Notes under the pieces: generated by a model
The model's input: the letters and a program-made list of their open reading frames with translations, nothing else
What the model was told of the DNA's origin: nothing
Databases searched by the model: none
DNA from: CBFFRJ01 sp963530515
Lineage (GTDB): Bacteria; Pseudomonadota; Gammaproteobacteria; Enterobacterales; Enterobacteriaceae
Length of the DNA: 64,000 nt
Direction of reading: 5' to 3'
NCBI GenBank assembly: GCA_963530515.1
Contig: CAUSEC010000005.1
Span: 110,570-174,569 of the forward strand
Position numbers and translations under genes: made by a program
Shown: positions 33,934 to 42,248 of the stretch, one piece after another
How positions within the stretch are numbered: the first letter of the stretch is position 1
Layout of the letters: each line of letters starts with the position of its first letter

Positions 33934-35499
33934 TTGAAAAAATTTAAGATTAATTATCTGCTCATCGGCATTGTCACTCTGTTGCTGGCAGCGGCCCTGT
34001 GGCCTTCTATCCCCTGGTTTGGTCAGGCAGACAACCGTATCGCGGCCATTCAGGCGCGCGGGGAGCTGCGCATCAGTACCATTGCCTCTCCGTTGACCTA
34101 TGCAAGCGTAGACGAAAAAAACCAGGGTCTGGACTATGAACTCGCTCAGCAGTTTGCCAACTACCTGGGCGTGAAGCTGCACGTCACCGTTCGGCAAAAT
34201 ATCAGCCAGCTTTTTGACGATCTGGATGACGGCAGAGCCGACATGCTGGCCGCAGGGCTGGTCTATAACAGCGACCGCCTTCAGCACTATCAGCCGGGCC
34301 CGGTGTATTACTGGGTGTCTCAGCAGCTGGTCTACCGCGTGGGGAGCTACCGTCCGCGCACCCTCGCCAGCGTAAATGAAAGCCAGCTAACCATTGCCCC
34401 AGGGCATGTTGCTATCAAAGATTTGCGCGAGTTAAAAGAGAAGAAGTTCCCGGACCTGAGCTGGAAAGTAGATGAAAAGCGGGGCACGACCGACCTGCTC
34501 GAAGACGTGGTCAACGGCAAACTTAGCTACACGGTGGCCGATTCCGTCGCCATCAGCTTATTCCAGCGCGTTCATCCCGAACTCGCGGTGGCGCTTGATA
34601 TCAGTGATGAACAACCGGTGACCTGGTTTACGAAACGAGACAGCGACAATACGCTCTCCGCCGCCATGCTCGATTTCTACAACAACATTAATGAAGATGG
34701 CACCCTGGCGCGTCTGGAGGAGAAATACCTCGGGCACGGGGAAGATTTTGACTATGTGGACACCCGCAGCTTCCTGCGTGCGGTCGACAGCGTGCTGCCC
34801 GATCTTCAGCCGCTGTTTACCAAATATGCCCAGGAGATAGACTGGCGTCTGCTGGCGGCTATCTCTTACCAGGAGTCGCACTGGGACACCCAGGCCACCT
34901 CGCCGACCGGCGTGCGCGGGCTGATGATGCTCACCAAAAATACCGCTCAGAGCCTGGGCTTAAGCGACCGTACTGATGCGGAACAGAGCATCAGCGGCGG
35001 CGCACGCTACCTGCAGGATATGATGGCGAAAGTGCCGGAAACCGTCCCCGCCGAGGAGCGTATCTGGTTTGCCCTTGCGGCCTACAATATGGGGTACGCT
35101 CATATGCTGGATGCCCGGGCATTAACCAGCAAAACCAAAGGCAACCCGGACAGTTGGTCCGATGTCAAACAGCGCCTGCCGCTGCTCAGCCAGAAACCCT
35201 ATTACAGCAAGCTGACTTATGGCTACGCCCGTGGGCACGAAGCCTATGCCTACGTGGAAAATATTCGTAAGTATGAAATTAGCCTGGTGGGCTATTTGCT
35301 GGAAAAAGAGAAAGAAGCGGCGAAGACATTGAAACTCGCCCAGAGTTACCCGGTGGTGGGAGCAGAAGAGTTTAACCGGGCGCCCTATGGGGTGATGCCC
35401 TTTAGCGCGTTCAACCCAAGCCCCAATGATGCTTTTCCGCGCAATCCGTTGATGGTGCCAGACCAGCTCACGATTCAGGCACCCGCCAGGCTTAAATAA
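33934..35499 (+). CDS. mltF: MltF, membrane-bound lytic transglycosylase F
   Basis: The start codon is TTG at 33934 (MKKFKINYLLIGIV), and the protein has 521 residues, close to E. coli's 518. An N-terminal hydrophobic anchor or signal (about residues 5-25) is followed by a solute-binding-like regulatory domain (ARGELRISTIASPLTY, about 45-265). Next comes a C-terminal SLT domain with catalytic Glu in AAISYQESHWDTQATSPTGVRG. It cleaves peptidoglycan to 1,6-anhydro-muropeptides at the outer membrane. It overlaps convergent tadA by 8 bp. Confidence 0.96.
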   Translation: MKKFKINYLLIGIVTLLLAAALWPSIPWFGQADNRIAAIQARGELRISTIASPLTYASVDEKNQGLDYELAQQFANYLGVKLHVTVRQNISQLFDDLDDGRADMLAAGLVYNSDRLQHYQPGPVYYWVSQQLVYRVGSYRPRTLASVNESQLTIAPGHVAIKDLRELKEKKFPDLSWKVDEKRGTTDLLEDVVNGKLSYTVADSVAISLFQRVHPELAVALDISDEQPVTWFTKRDSDNTLSAAMLDFYNNINEDGTLARLEEKYLGHGEDFDYVDTRSFLRAVDSVLPDLQPLFTKYAQEIDWRLLAAISYQESHWDTQATSPTGVRGLMMLTKNTAQSLGLSDRTDAEQSISGGARYLQDMMAKVPETVPAEERIWFALAAYNMGYAHMLDARALTSKTKGNPDSWSDVKQRLPLLSQKPYYSKLTYGYARGHEAYAYVENIRKYEISLVGYLLEKEKEAAKTLKLAQSYPVVGAEEFNRAPYGVMPFSAFNPSPNDAFPRNPLMVPDQLTIQAPARLK

Positions 35500-36010
35500 G
35501 GGGTTCAGACCCTTTTTTGAGGGCTTTTTTCTCCAGCCTGCGCTGGCGGAAGAAGTCACTCAGCATCCCGGCGCATTCATCGCGCAACACACCTTCTACT
35601 ATCTCCACCCGGTGATTCATTCCCGGATGATGCAGTACGTCCATCAAGGAACCTGCGGCACCGGTTTTTGCATCCCGCGCGCCAAACACCAGTTGGCCAA
35701 TGCGGCCATGCACCATCGCTCCGGCACACATCACGCAGGGTTCGAGGGTCACGTATAAAGTGGTGTCGATAAGACGGTAATTTTGCAGCACCACGCCGCC
35801 CTGGCGCAGCGCCATGATCTCCGCGTGGGCGGTGGGATCGTGACGACCGATCGGCCGGTTCCAGCCCTCTCCAATCACCTGGTTGTTGTGCACCAGGACG
35901 GCACCAACGGGCACTTCGCCTTCGTCCCACGCGCGTTTTGCCAGCGTTAAGGCGTGACGCATCCAGTATTCATGATTCAGTTCGGGATGGGACATTTCGA
36001 GGTTGGACAA
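35492..36010 (-). CDS. tadA: TadA, tRNA-specific adenosine deaminase
   Basis: The 172-residue zinc enzyme converts A34 to inosine in tRNA-Arg. Zinc and catalytic residues are His62-Ala-Glu64 and the Cys92/Cys95 pair in LEPCVMCAGAM. The start is TTG at 36010 with GGAG seven bases upstream, giving MSNLEMSHPELNHEYW, similar to the E. coli N-terminus. The internal ATG at 35995 has no ribosome-binding site. Its 3' end overlaps mltF. Confidence 0.95.
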   Translation of the reverse strand: MSNLEMSHPELNHEYWMRHALTLAKRAWDEGEVPVGAVLVHNNQVIGEGWNRPIGRHDPTAHAEIMALRQGGVVLQNYRLIDTTLYVTLEPCVMCAGAMVHGRIGQLVFGARDAKTGAAGSLMDVLHHPGMNHRVEIVEGVLRDECAGMLSDFFRQRRLEKKALKKGSEPLI

Positions 36011-36071
36011 GGGGGCACTCCAGTTAACAAGCGGGGCGCATTATACACACCCGCTATGTATTACACATCAC

Positions 36072-36707
36072 TCATTCCAGTTGCTGGAGTTTGCCGTGGG
36101 GCGTAACCCGCCAGCGGTGCTGGCAGAAATAGAGCAGCGGGTTATCCTGCTTGCTGTCGCTGTAGCCACTATACAGACGCAGCGGCGTACCGATTTGCCG
36201 CTCCAGCTGCGCCACTTTTTCGTGCCCCAGACAGCGCATCGTCAGCACCCATCCACCGTAGCGACGGCCAATCTGGCTGGCGATTATGTTCACACGTGGC
36301 AGCCAGGGGGTATCAAAGTACACCTGTTCAACCAGCGGCTGCGGGGAGCCGGTAATCAACCAGATATCCGCATCCGAGGCCAGAAGGTAGTTGGTGAGGC
36401 GCTCCTGCACGACCGGAAATGCCGTCACCTGGCCGCGAAACCAGGTCGCAAACTTTTGCTCCAGCGCTTTCATGTGCTCTTCGCTGTAGCCAAAGGTACA
36501 GGCCCACAGCAGCAGGCTCATGGGCCAGCGTGCGGCACGCCCTTTAACCAGTAACGCCATGCCGATAACCGGCAGGACGGGCAGAACCAGCAGGACGTTA
36601 AGCGGATGATGACGCAGAACATAGCGCAGAAATGTGCCGAACATGTCCTGCTGATGCAAGGTGCCATCTAAATCGAAAAAGACAACGCGACGCTCGCTGG
36701 TAGCCAA
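36072..36707 (-). CDS. pgpC: PgpC, phosphatidylglycerophosphatase C
   Basis: The 211-residue HAD-superfamily phosphatase has the nucleophile motif FFDLDGT (Asp12 and Asp14), a hydrophobic membrane segment (about residues 33-55), motif II ITGSPQ and motif III YSDSKQDNPLL. It removes phosphate from phosphatidylglycerophosphate. The start is TTG at 36707 with GAGGAG six bases upstream. It begins only 3 bp after the stop of the PTS gene, so it is probably cotranscribed with murQ and that transporter. Confidence 0.94.
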   Translation of the reverse strand: MATSERRVVFFDLDGTLHQQDMFGTFLRYVLRHHPLNVLLVLPVLPVIGMALLVKGRAARWPMSLLLWACTFGYSEEHMKALEQKFATWFRGQVTAFPVVQERLTNYLLASDADIWLITGSPQPLVEQVYFDTPWLPRVNIIASQIGRRYGGWVLTMRCLGHEKVAQLERQIGTPLRLYSGYSDSKQDNPLLYFCQHRWRVTPHGKLQQLE

Positions 36708-36710
36708 ATG

Positions 36711-38075
36711 TTACTCCTCGGGATCGTTGAAGCCTAAAAGCCAGGTAAACAGGAACCCGGCAATAACCGCTACCAGATAGCCTAACAGATAGAGCATCAC
36801 TTTTCCGGTAACGATAGTTAATGCCAGCGGCAGACCAGAGATGCCAAAGGTGATGACCGTCGCCACTTTGGCGTAGCTAATGAGCGCGCCACCCACGGCG
36901 CCGCCGAGACAGGCGCCAAGAAACGGTTTACCCAGCGGCAAGGTGACCCCGAATATCAGCGGCTCCCCAACGCCCAGCAGCCCCACCGGCAGCGCACCTT
37001 TAATGACTTTCTTAAGGCGGGCATTACGAGTTTTCATCAGCACGGCAATCGCTGCTCCCACCTGCCCCACACCCGCCATGGCAAGAATGGGCAACAGCGC
37101 GTTGTAACCGTGCGCCTGCACCAGCTCAACATGGATAGGCACCAGCCCCTGATGCAGCCCCGTGAGCACCAGCGGCAGAAAGGTGCCCGCCAGCACCGCT
37201 CCCACCAGCACGCCACCGCGATCGATGGCCCAGGTCGCGCCGTGGGCGATAGATTCAGAGATAATGCCGCCCAATGGCTGGAGCGCAACAATAGCAACGG
37301 TACCGGCAATCAGCGTCGTCAGCAGCGGGTTAAGAATCAGCTCAACAGAGCCTGGCAGCACGCGGCGCAGCCGTTTTTCAATCCAGCACATCAGCACCAC
37401 TACCAGCAGCACAGCAATCACCCCGCCACGCCCAGGCTGTAACGCCTCACCAAAGAGAGTGATTTGTGCGAGCTGCGGACTGGAGAGGATCCCTGCCATC
37501 ACGCCACCGAGTGCCTGGGAGCCGCCAAACACTTTCGCCGTATTGACCCCGACCAGGATATTCATAATGGCGAAGACCGCGCTGCCGAAAATGCCGAGCA
37601 GCCCCAGCATGTTGGGGTATTGGGTGGCAAAATCGCCGACAATATCCGGGCGTTTTAAGATGTTAATGATACCGGTAATTAAACCGGAGGCGATAAAGGC
37701 CGGGATCAGTGGAATAAAGACGTTGGCCAACTGACGCAGGGCGTCGCTCATCGGCGCTTTGTATTTGGCTTTCGCCTGCGCTTTGGTGCGTTCAGCATCG
37801 TCAAACCCATGCGTCACGGGGCCGTCAGACATTTGCGCCTGCATCGCATCCACCACCTGAGCGGCTTTGCCGGGGCCCACAATAAACTGGTGCTGCTGGC
37901 CCTGCTTTACATAACCGCTGATGCCGGGGAGCTGTTTCACGCCCGACAGATCCATCTTGTCGTCATCGTGTACCTCAACCCGTACACGTGTCATACAATT
38001 TTCGAGCCGCAGAATATTGCTCTGTCCCCCGACGCCAGCAAGGATGCCGCTGGCGAGCGCCGCTGTCTTTTCCAT
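36711..38075 (-). CDS. MurP-like PTS EIIBC permease
   Basis: The 454-residue protein has an N-terminal EIIB domain with phosphorylation-site Cys in LENCMTRVRVEV (near residue 27) and a glucose-family EIIC domain of about ten membrane segments with GVGEPLIFGVTLPL. There is no EIIA domain, as in MurP, which borrows EIIA-Glc. It is clearly diverged from E. coli K-12 MurP in wording and length (474). The adjoining murQ makes N-acetylmuramate the likely substrate. ATG at 38075 is better spaced from AGGGG than the preceding GTG. Confidence 0.88.
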   Translation of the reverse strand: MEKTAALASGILAGVGGQSNILRLENCMTRVRVEVHDDDKMDLSGVKQLPGISGYVKQGQQHQFIVGPGKAAQVVDAMQAQMSDGPVTHGFDDAERTKAQAKAKYKAPMSDALRQLANVFIPLIPAFIASGLITGIINILKRPDIVGDFATQYPNMLGLLGIFGSAVFAIMNILVGVNTAKVFGGSQALGGVMAGILSSPQLAQITLFGEALQPGRGGVIAVLLVVVLMCWIEKRLRRVLPGSVELILNPLLTTLIAGTVAIVALQPLGGIISESIAHGATWAIDRGGVLVGAVLAGTFLPLVLTGLHQGLVPIHVELVQAHGYNALLPILAMAGVGQVGAAIAVLMKTRNARLKKVIKGALPVGLLGVGEPLIFGVTLPLGKPFLGACLGGAVGGALISYAKVATVITFGISGLPLALTIVTGKVMLYLLGYLVAVIAGFLFTWLLGFNDPEE

Positions 38076-38085
38076 CACTGCCCCT

Positions 38086-38979
38086 TTAGTTTTCTAATGC
38101 CGCCCGTAAAAAACCGTGGTGAAGGTCGAGTTTAGCCCTGGCGGCGGCGGCATCCAGGCCGCTCAGCACCATCAAAATGGCCGGTTTGACGTCATAGTCC
38201 GTCTGTTTGAGAACAACTTCAGCCTGTTCACGCGCAACGCCCGTCGCTTCCATTAACATTCGGCAGGCTCTGTCCACCAGCTTCACGTTGGTCGCTTTCA
38301 TGTCCACCATCAGGTTCTGGTAGACCTTGCCAAATTTAACCATCGCACCGGTGGAGATCATGTTCAGCACCAGCTTTTGTGCGGTGCCCGATTTCAGGCG
38401 AGTAGAGCCGGTTAAGGCTTCCGGGCCAACCACCGGAGAGATAGCAATATCCGCTTCCTGCGCAATCGGTGAGCCTGGATTACAGGAAATCGCGACCGTG
38501 GTGCAGCCCGTGCGGCGGGCGAATTTCAGGCCACCTATGACGTACGGTGTGCGCCCTGAAGCCGCCAGCCCAACCACCAGATCTTCGGCGGTAAGATTCA
38601 GCGCGACCAGATCGTCTTCGCCGAACTGCGCATTGTCTTCCGCCCCTTCAACCGCTTTGAGCAGCGCCCCAGGCCCACCGGCGATGAGGCCCACCACCAG
38701 CCCGTGCGGCACGCCAAAGGTAGGAGGACATTCGGATGCATCCAGAACGCCCAGTCGGCCACTGGTGCCCGCCCCCATGTAAATAATCCGGCCACCAGCT
38801 TTGAGCGATGCGGCGGCGGCGTCCACGGCGTTGGCAACCTCCGGCAGGGTGGCTTTGACTGCTTCTGCCACCAGCGTATCCTGTTGGTTAAAACGGTTAA
38901 CTAACTCGATGGTCGTTAATGCATCTAAATCCATGGTCTGTGGATTGCGTGTTTCTGATACCAGTGCGCCAAGATTCAT
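38086..38979 (-). CDS. murQ: MurQ, N-acetylmuramic acid 6-phosphate etherase
   Basis: The 297-residue SIS-domain lyase cleaves lactate from MurNAc-6-P to give GlcNAc-6-P in cell-wall recycling. Motifs YMGAGTSGRLGVLDASECPPT (in part, near 68-88), VVGLAASGRTPYVIGGL and ISCNPGSPI match the family. It is divergent from yfhH and 10 bp before the PTS gene, so imported MurNAc-6-P would feed straight to it. Two palindromic operators lie upstream. Confidence 0.95.
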   Translation of the reverse strand: MNLGALVSETRNPQTMDLDALTTIELVNRFNQQDTLVAEAVKATLPEVANAVDAAAASLKAGGRIIYMGAGTSGRLGVLDASECPPTFGVPHGLVVGLIAGGPGALLKAVEGAEDNAQFGEDDLVALNLTAEDLVVGLAASGRTPYVIGGLKFARRTGCTTVAISCNPGSPIAQEADIAISPVVGPEALTGSTRLKSGTAQKLVLNMISTGAMVKFGKVYQNLMVDMKATNVKLVDRACRMLMEATGVAREQAEVVLKQTDYDVKPAILMVLSGLDAAAARAKLDLHHGFLRAALEN

Positions 38980-38991
38980 TTTTGCTCCTAA

Positions 38992-39038
38992 GGAATTTTT
39001 AATTCATAATAACCGTAATAATTTGGAATTTAAAATTC
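38992..39038. promoter_or_regulatory. Paired palindromic operators between murQ and yfhH
   Basis: GGAATTTTTAATTC (38992-39005) and GGAATTTAAAATTC (39025-39038) are two copies of the same near-palindrome spaced 33 bp, about three helical turns. The first abuts the murQ ribosome-binding site. RpiR-family MurR binds two adjacent inverted repeats at the E. coli murQ operator, so these are the best candidates for YfhH sites. Confidence 0.7.
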
Positions 39039-39097
39039 ATCTGCCTGCGTGAAATGCGTTTTCTGTAATTGATGTCACATTTTGCCTCGGGAGACCT

Positions 39098-39946
39098 ATG
39101 AACTGTTTAATACACATTCGCCAACGCTATGCCGGATTTGCCCAAAGTGACAGGAAGCTGGCCGATTTCTTGTTGGCCAACCCGGAACAGGCGCGTCATT
39201 TAAGCTCGCAGCAGCTCGCAGCCGATGCGGGCGTAAGCCAGTCGAGCGTGGTGAAGTTTGCCCAGAAGCTGGGGTTTAAAGGATTTCCGGCCCTGAAACT
39301 GGCGATCAGCGAAGCGCTGGCCAGCAGCCCCGAGCCCTGGTCTGTTACCGTGCATAACCATATTCGCGGTGATGATCCCCTGCGTGTGGTCGGTGAGAAG
39401 TTGATCAATGAAAATCTGAGCGCGATGCGTGCCACCCTCGATGTGAACAGTGAGGAGAAGCTGCGTGAAAGCGTGGAAATGCTGCGTAATGCCCGACGAA
39501 TTGTCATAACCGGGATTGGTGCGTCCGGTCTGGTGGCGCGTAATTTTGGCTGGAAGCTGATGAAGATCGGCCTTAACGCAGTCGTGGAGCAGGATATGCA
39601 CGCCCTGCTTGCCACGGTGCAGGCGATGTCGGCCAACGATCTGCTGCTCCCCGTCTCCTACTCCGGTGAACGGCGGGAGATCAACATGGCGGCGGATGAA
39701 ACCCTGCGCGTTGGGGGCAAGATCCTCGCGATCACCGGTTTTTCTCCCAACGCCTTGCAACAACGCGCCACGCGGTGCCTGTACACCATTGCCGAAGAAC
39801 AGGCGACCCGCAGCGCCGCCATTTCGTCATCCAGTGCGCAAATGATGTTAGTGGATTTGTTATTTATGGCGCTGATACAACAGGATCTGGACAATGCGCC
39901 AGACCGCATCCGGCACAGCGAAGAGCTGGTAAAAAAACTGGTCTGA
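39098..39946 (+). CDS. yfhH: YfhH, RpiR/MurR-family transcriptional regulator
   Basis: The 282-residue protein has an N-terminal HTH_6 domain (LSSQQLAADAGVSQSSVVKFAQKLGFKG, shown in part near 33-60) and a C-terminal SIS sugar-phosphate domain (TGIGASGLVARNFGWKL near 137). It is close to E. coli YfhH, an orphan there. Here it diverges from murQ, so it probably senses MurNAc-6-P and controls murQ and the PTS gene. Confidence 0.92.
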   Translation: MNCLIHIRQRYAGFAQSDRKLADFLLANPEQARHLSSQQLAADAGVSQSSVVKFAQKLGFKGFPALKLAISEALASSPEPWSVTVHNHIRGDDPLRVVGEKLINENLSAMRATLDVNSEEKLRESVEMLRNARRIVITGIGASGLVARNFGWKLMKIGLNAVVEQDMHALLATVQAMSANDLLLPVSYSGERREINMAADETLRVGGKILAITGFSPNALQQRATRCLYTIAEEQATRSAAISSSSAQMMLVDLLFMALIQQDLDNAPDRIRHSEELVKKLV

Positions 39947-40004
39947 ACAGGGAATGGGCGTATAATGCCCGCCCTGTTTGTGTGAGGTTTCTGAGATTTT
40001 CCTG

Positions 40005-40265
40005 ATGGCGCTGTTAATCACCAAAAAATGCATCAATTGCGATATGTGCGAACCGGAATGTCCGAACGAGGCCATTACGATGGGCGACAGCATTTACGAG
40101 ATTAACAGCGATCGCTGCACGGAATGTATCGGCCACTATGAAACGCCGACCTGTCAGAAGGTGTGCCCGATCCCCAATACCATTTTGAAAGATCCGGCAC
40201 ATAATGAAAATGATGAGCAGCTGTGGGACAAGTTTGTCCTGATGCATCACGCCGATAAAATCTAA
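40005..40265 (+). CDS. yfhL: YfhL, [4Fe-4S] ferredoxin
   Basis: The 86-residue ferredoxin of the Alvin type has cluster motifs CINCDMCEPECPNEAI near the N-terminus and CTECIGHYETPTCQKVCPI in the second half, including the extra-residue loop typical of this subfamily. I chose MALLITKKC as the start, as in E. coli, not the Met nine codons earlier. Its physiological partner is not settled. The stop interlocks with acpS by 4 bp. Confidence 0.95.
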   Translation: MALLITKKCINCDMCEPECPNEAITMGDSIYEINSDRCTECIGHYETPTCQKVCPIPNTILKDPAHNENDEQLWDKFVLMHHADKI

Positions 40266-40642
40266 CTTTCGATAATTACCGTCGCGCAGGCATAGCGTCG
40301 TTCATCCGCCAGCGTCACGTGCATGTGCACCACCCCCAGCTTTTCAGCCAGCAGTAACGCCTCGCCCCATAAGCGCAAGCAGGGCTTACCCAGCGCATCG
40401 TTGTACACTTCGAACTGATTAAAGGCGAGACCGTTGCGAATGCCGGTGCCAAAAGCTTTGGCGGCGGCTTCCTTGACCGCAAAGCGTTTGGCAAGAAAAC
40501 GCACCGGCTGCTGGTGCGTCTCCCATATGGCCCATTCGTTGTCACTCAGCACGCGTCTTGCCAGGCGATCGCCACTGCGGGCGATCACCGCTTCAATGCG
40601 GGCGATTTCAACGATATCAGTACCCAGCCCCAGAATTGCCAT
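40262..40642 (-). CDS. acpS: AcpS, holo-[acyl-carrier-protein] synthase
   Basis: The 126-residue phosphopantetheinyl transferase loads ACP for fatty acid synthesis. Magnesium ligands Asp9 (GLGTDIVEI) and Glu58 (RFAVKEAAAKAFG) are present. It starts within TAATG of the pdxJ stop and is last in the rnc-era-recO-pdxJ-acpS operon. Confidence 0.98.
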   Translation of the reverse strand: MAILGLGTDIVEIARIEAVIARSGDRLARRVLSDNEWAIWETHQQPVRFLAKRFAVKEAAAKAFGTGIRNGLAFNQFEVYNDALGKPCLRLWGEALLLAEKLGVVHMHVTLADERRYACATVIIES

Positions 40643-41373
40643 TACTTGCGTGCTTCCACCATCAGGCGTTTCATCTCTGATACCGCCTCTTTCAGACCGC
40701 TCATCACGGCGCGGCCGATAATAGCGTGCCCGATGTTCAGCTCGTGCATCTCCGGCAGGCGCGCAATGGCCTGCACGTTGTGATACGTCAGACCGTGCCC
40801 GGCGTTCACCTTCAGGCCCAGGCTTGCCGCATAGGTTGCCGCTTTGGCAATGCGATCCAGCTCTTTGGCCTGCTCAGCTTCGTTTTTCGCTTCAGCGTAG
40901 CAGCCGGTGTGAATTTCGATATAGGGCGCGCCAACCTCGGCTGCGGCTTTGATTTGCTCAACGTCCGCATCAATGAACAGCGAAACCAGGATGTCGGCGT
41001 CCGCCAGACGTTTGCAGGCATCACGCATTTTGTCGAGCTGGCCTGCCACATCAAGACCGCCTTCGGTGGTCACTTCCTGGCGCTTTTCCGGCACCAGGCA
41101 GCAGAAATGAGGCCGGGTCTCAACGGCAATCGCCAGCATCTCTTCGGTGACGGCCATTTCGAGGTTCATGCGGGTATCGAGCGTCTGACGCAGCACGCGT
41201 ACATCACGGTCGGTAATATGACGACGATCCTCGCGCAGGTGGACCGTAATGCCATCGGCACCGGCCTGCTCGGCAATAAACGCGGCCTGAACCGGGTCCG
41301 GGTAGGCGGTACCGCGCGCGTTACGCAGGGTGGCGATGTGGTCAATGTTGACGCCTAACAGTAATTCAGACAT
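40642..41373 (-). CDS. pdxJ: PdxJ, pyridoxine 5'-phosphate synthase
   Basis: The 243-residue TIM-barrel enzyme condenses 1-deoxyxylulose-5-phosphate with 3-amino-2-oxopropyl phosphate in the final ring-closing step to pyridoxine phosphate. The N-terminal LLLGVNIDHIATLRNARGT and the GHGLTYHNV motif match the family. The Met at 41373 gives the E. coli length; a Met four codons earlier overlaps recO. It is translationally coupled to acpS. Confidence 0.98.
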   Translation of the reverse strand: MSELLLGVNIDHIATLRNARGTAYPDPVQAAFIAEQAGADGITVHLREDRRHITDRDVRVLRQTLDTRMNLEMAVTEEMLAIAVETRPHFCCLVPEKRQEVTTEGGLDVAGQLDKMRDACKRLADADILVSLFIDADVEQIKAAAEVGAPYIEIHTGCYAEAKNEAEQAKELDRIAKAATYAASLGLKVNAGHGLTYHNVQAIARLPEMHELNIGHAIIGRAVMSGLKEAVSEMKRLMVEARK

Positions 41374-41381
41374 GACAATCC

Positions 41382-42113
41382 TCATTCTTCATCATTCGTT
41401 TTTGTTGCCCGCTTCGGCATAAACTGCCGGAATAACTCCCGGCTCTTGAGCGGTTTGCCCCCAAGATACGGCTTTAGCGCTATGCGGGTAAAGCGTTTCG
41501 CCGCTCTGAGCGTATCCATATCAGGAAATTCTCGTTCAGCCAGGGCCCGCAGATGGCGACCGGTAAACGTAGCGTTATCAATCACCACGCTGGCGATAAA
41601 CCCTTTCTCTTCGCGATAGCGGTAGGTCATGCTGTCATCCACCTCTTCCCCGCTCCCTGCGCAATGCAGAAAATCGACGCCATATCCCAGATGCCCAAGC
41701 AGCGCCAGCTCGAACCGACGCAGCGCAGGCTCAGGCGAACCGGTCGCGCCAGCCAACGCCTGGATACAGTACAGATAGTCGAAAAAAAGTTCAGAGAAGC
41801 GTGTTTCATGCTCCAGTACGCGGGCGATGAGCTCGTTGACGTACAGGCCGCTGTAAAGGGTGATGCCGCTAAGGGGAAGTGCCAGAGAGACGGCTTCAGC
41901 GCTGCGCAGTGTTTTGACATCGCCACGGCCACCGAAACGAACCAGCAAGGGGGTAAAGGGCTGTAATGCGCCTTTGAGACTGGAACGTTTGGAACGTGCG
42001 CCTTTAGCCACAAGGCGCACGCGACCCGACTCTTCCGTGAAGACGTCCAGCATCAGGCTGGTTTCGCTCCAGGGACGACTATGCAGGACGAAAGCGCGCT
42101 GCCAGCCTTCCAT
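41382..42113 (-). CDS. recO: RecO, recombination mediator
   Basis: The 243-residue protein helps load RecA on SSB-coated DNA with RecR in the RecF pathway. The N-terminal OB fold (WQRAFVLHSRPWSETSLMLD) and KGARSKRSSL are conserved. In E. coli recO directly abuts era. Here a 128-bp ERIC element separates them, which may weaken coupling to era translation. Confidence 0.96.
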   Translation of the reverse strand: MEGWQRAFVLHSRPWSETSLMLDVFTEESGRVRLVAKGARSKRSSLKGALQPFTPLLVRFGGRGDVKTLRSAEAVSLALPLSGITLYSGLYVNELIARVLEHETRFSELFFDYLYCIQALAGATGSPEPALRRFELALLGHLGYGVDFLHCAGSGEEVDDSMTYRYREEKGFIASVVIDNATFTGRHLRALAEREFPDMDTLRAAKRFTRIALKPYLGGKPLKSRELFRQFMPKRATKTNDEE

Positions 42114-42120
42114 TAATACT

Positions 42121-42248
42121 TATTCTCTATGGCTTTCGAGTTGCAGGAAGGCGGCAAGATTGCGAGTCCTCAGGAGCATAGATAGCTATGTGACTGGGGC
42201 GAACAAACGTAGCCAACGCATCTGCGGCTTGAAAGACGACGAGAATTA
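42121..42248 (+). repeat. ERIC element between era and recO
   Basis: The 128-bp unit is bounded by TA at 42121-42122 and 42247-42248, with matching terminal inverted repeats (TATTCTC... and ...GAGAATTA). Its core is CCTCAGGAGCATAGATAGCT, then ATGTGACTGGGGCGAAC, then AGCCAACGCATCTGCGG. The right-hand TA lies in the era TAA stop. E. coli has era and recO nearly touching, so this is an insertion into the operon. Confidence 0.9.
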
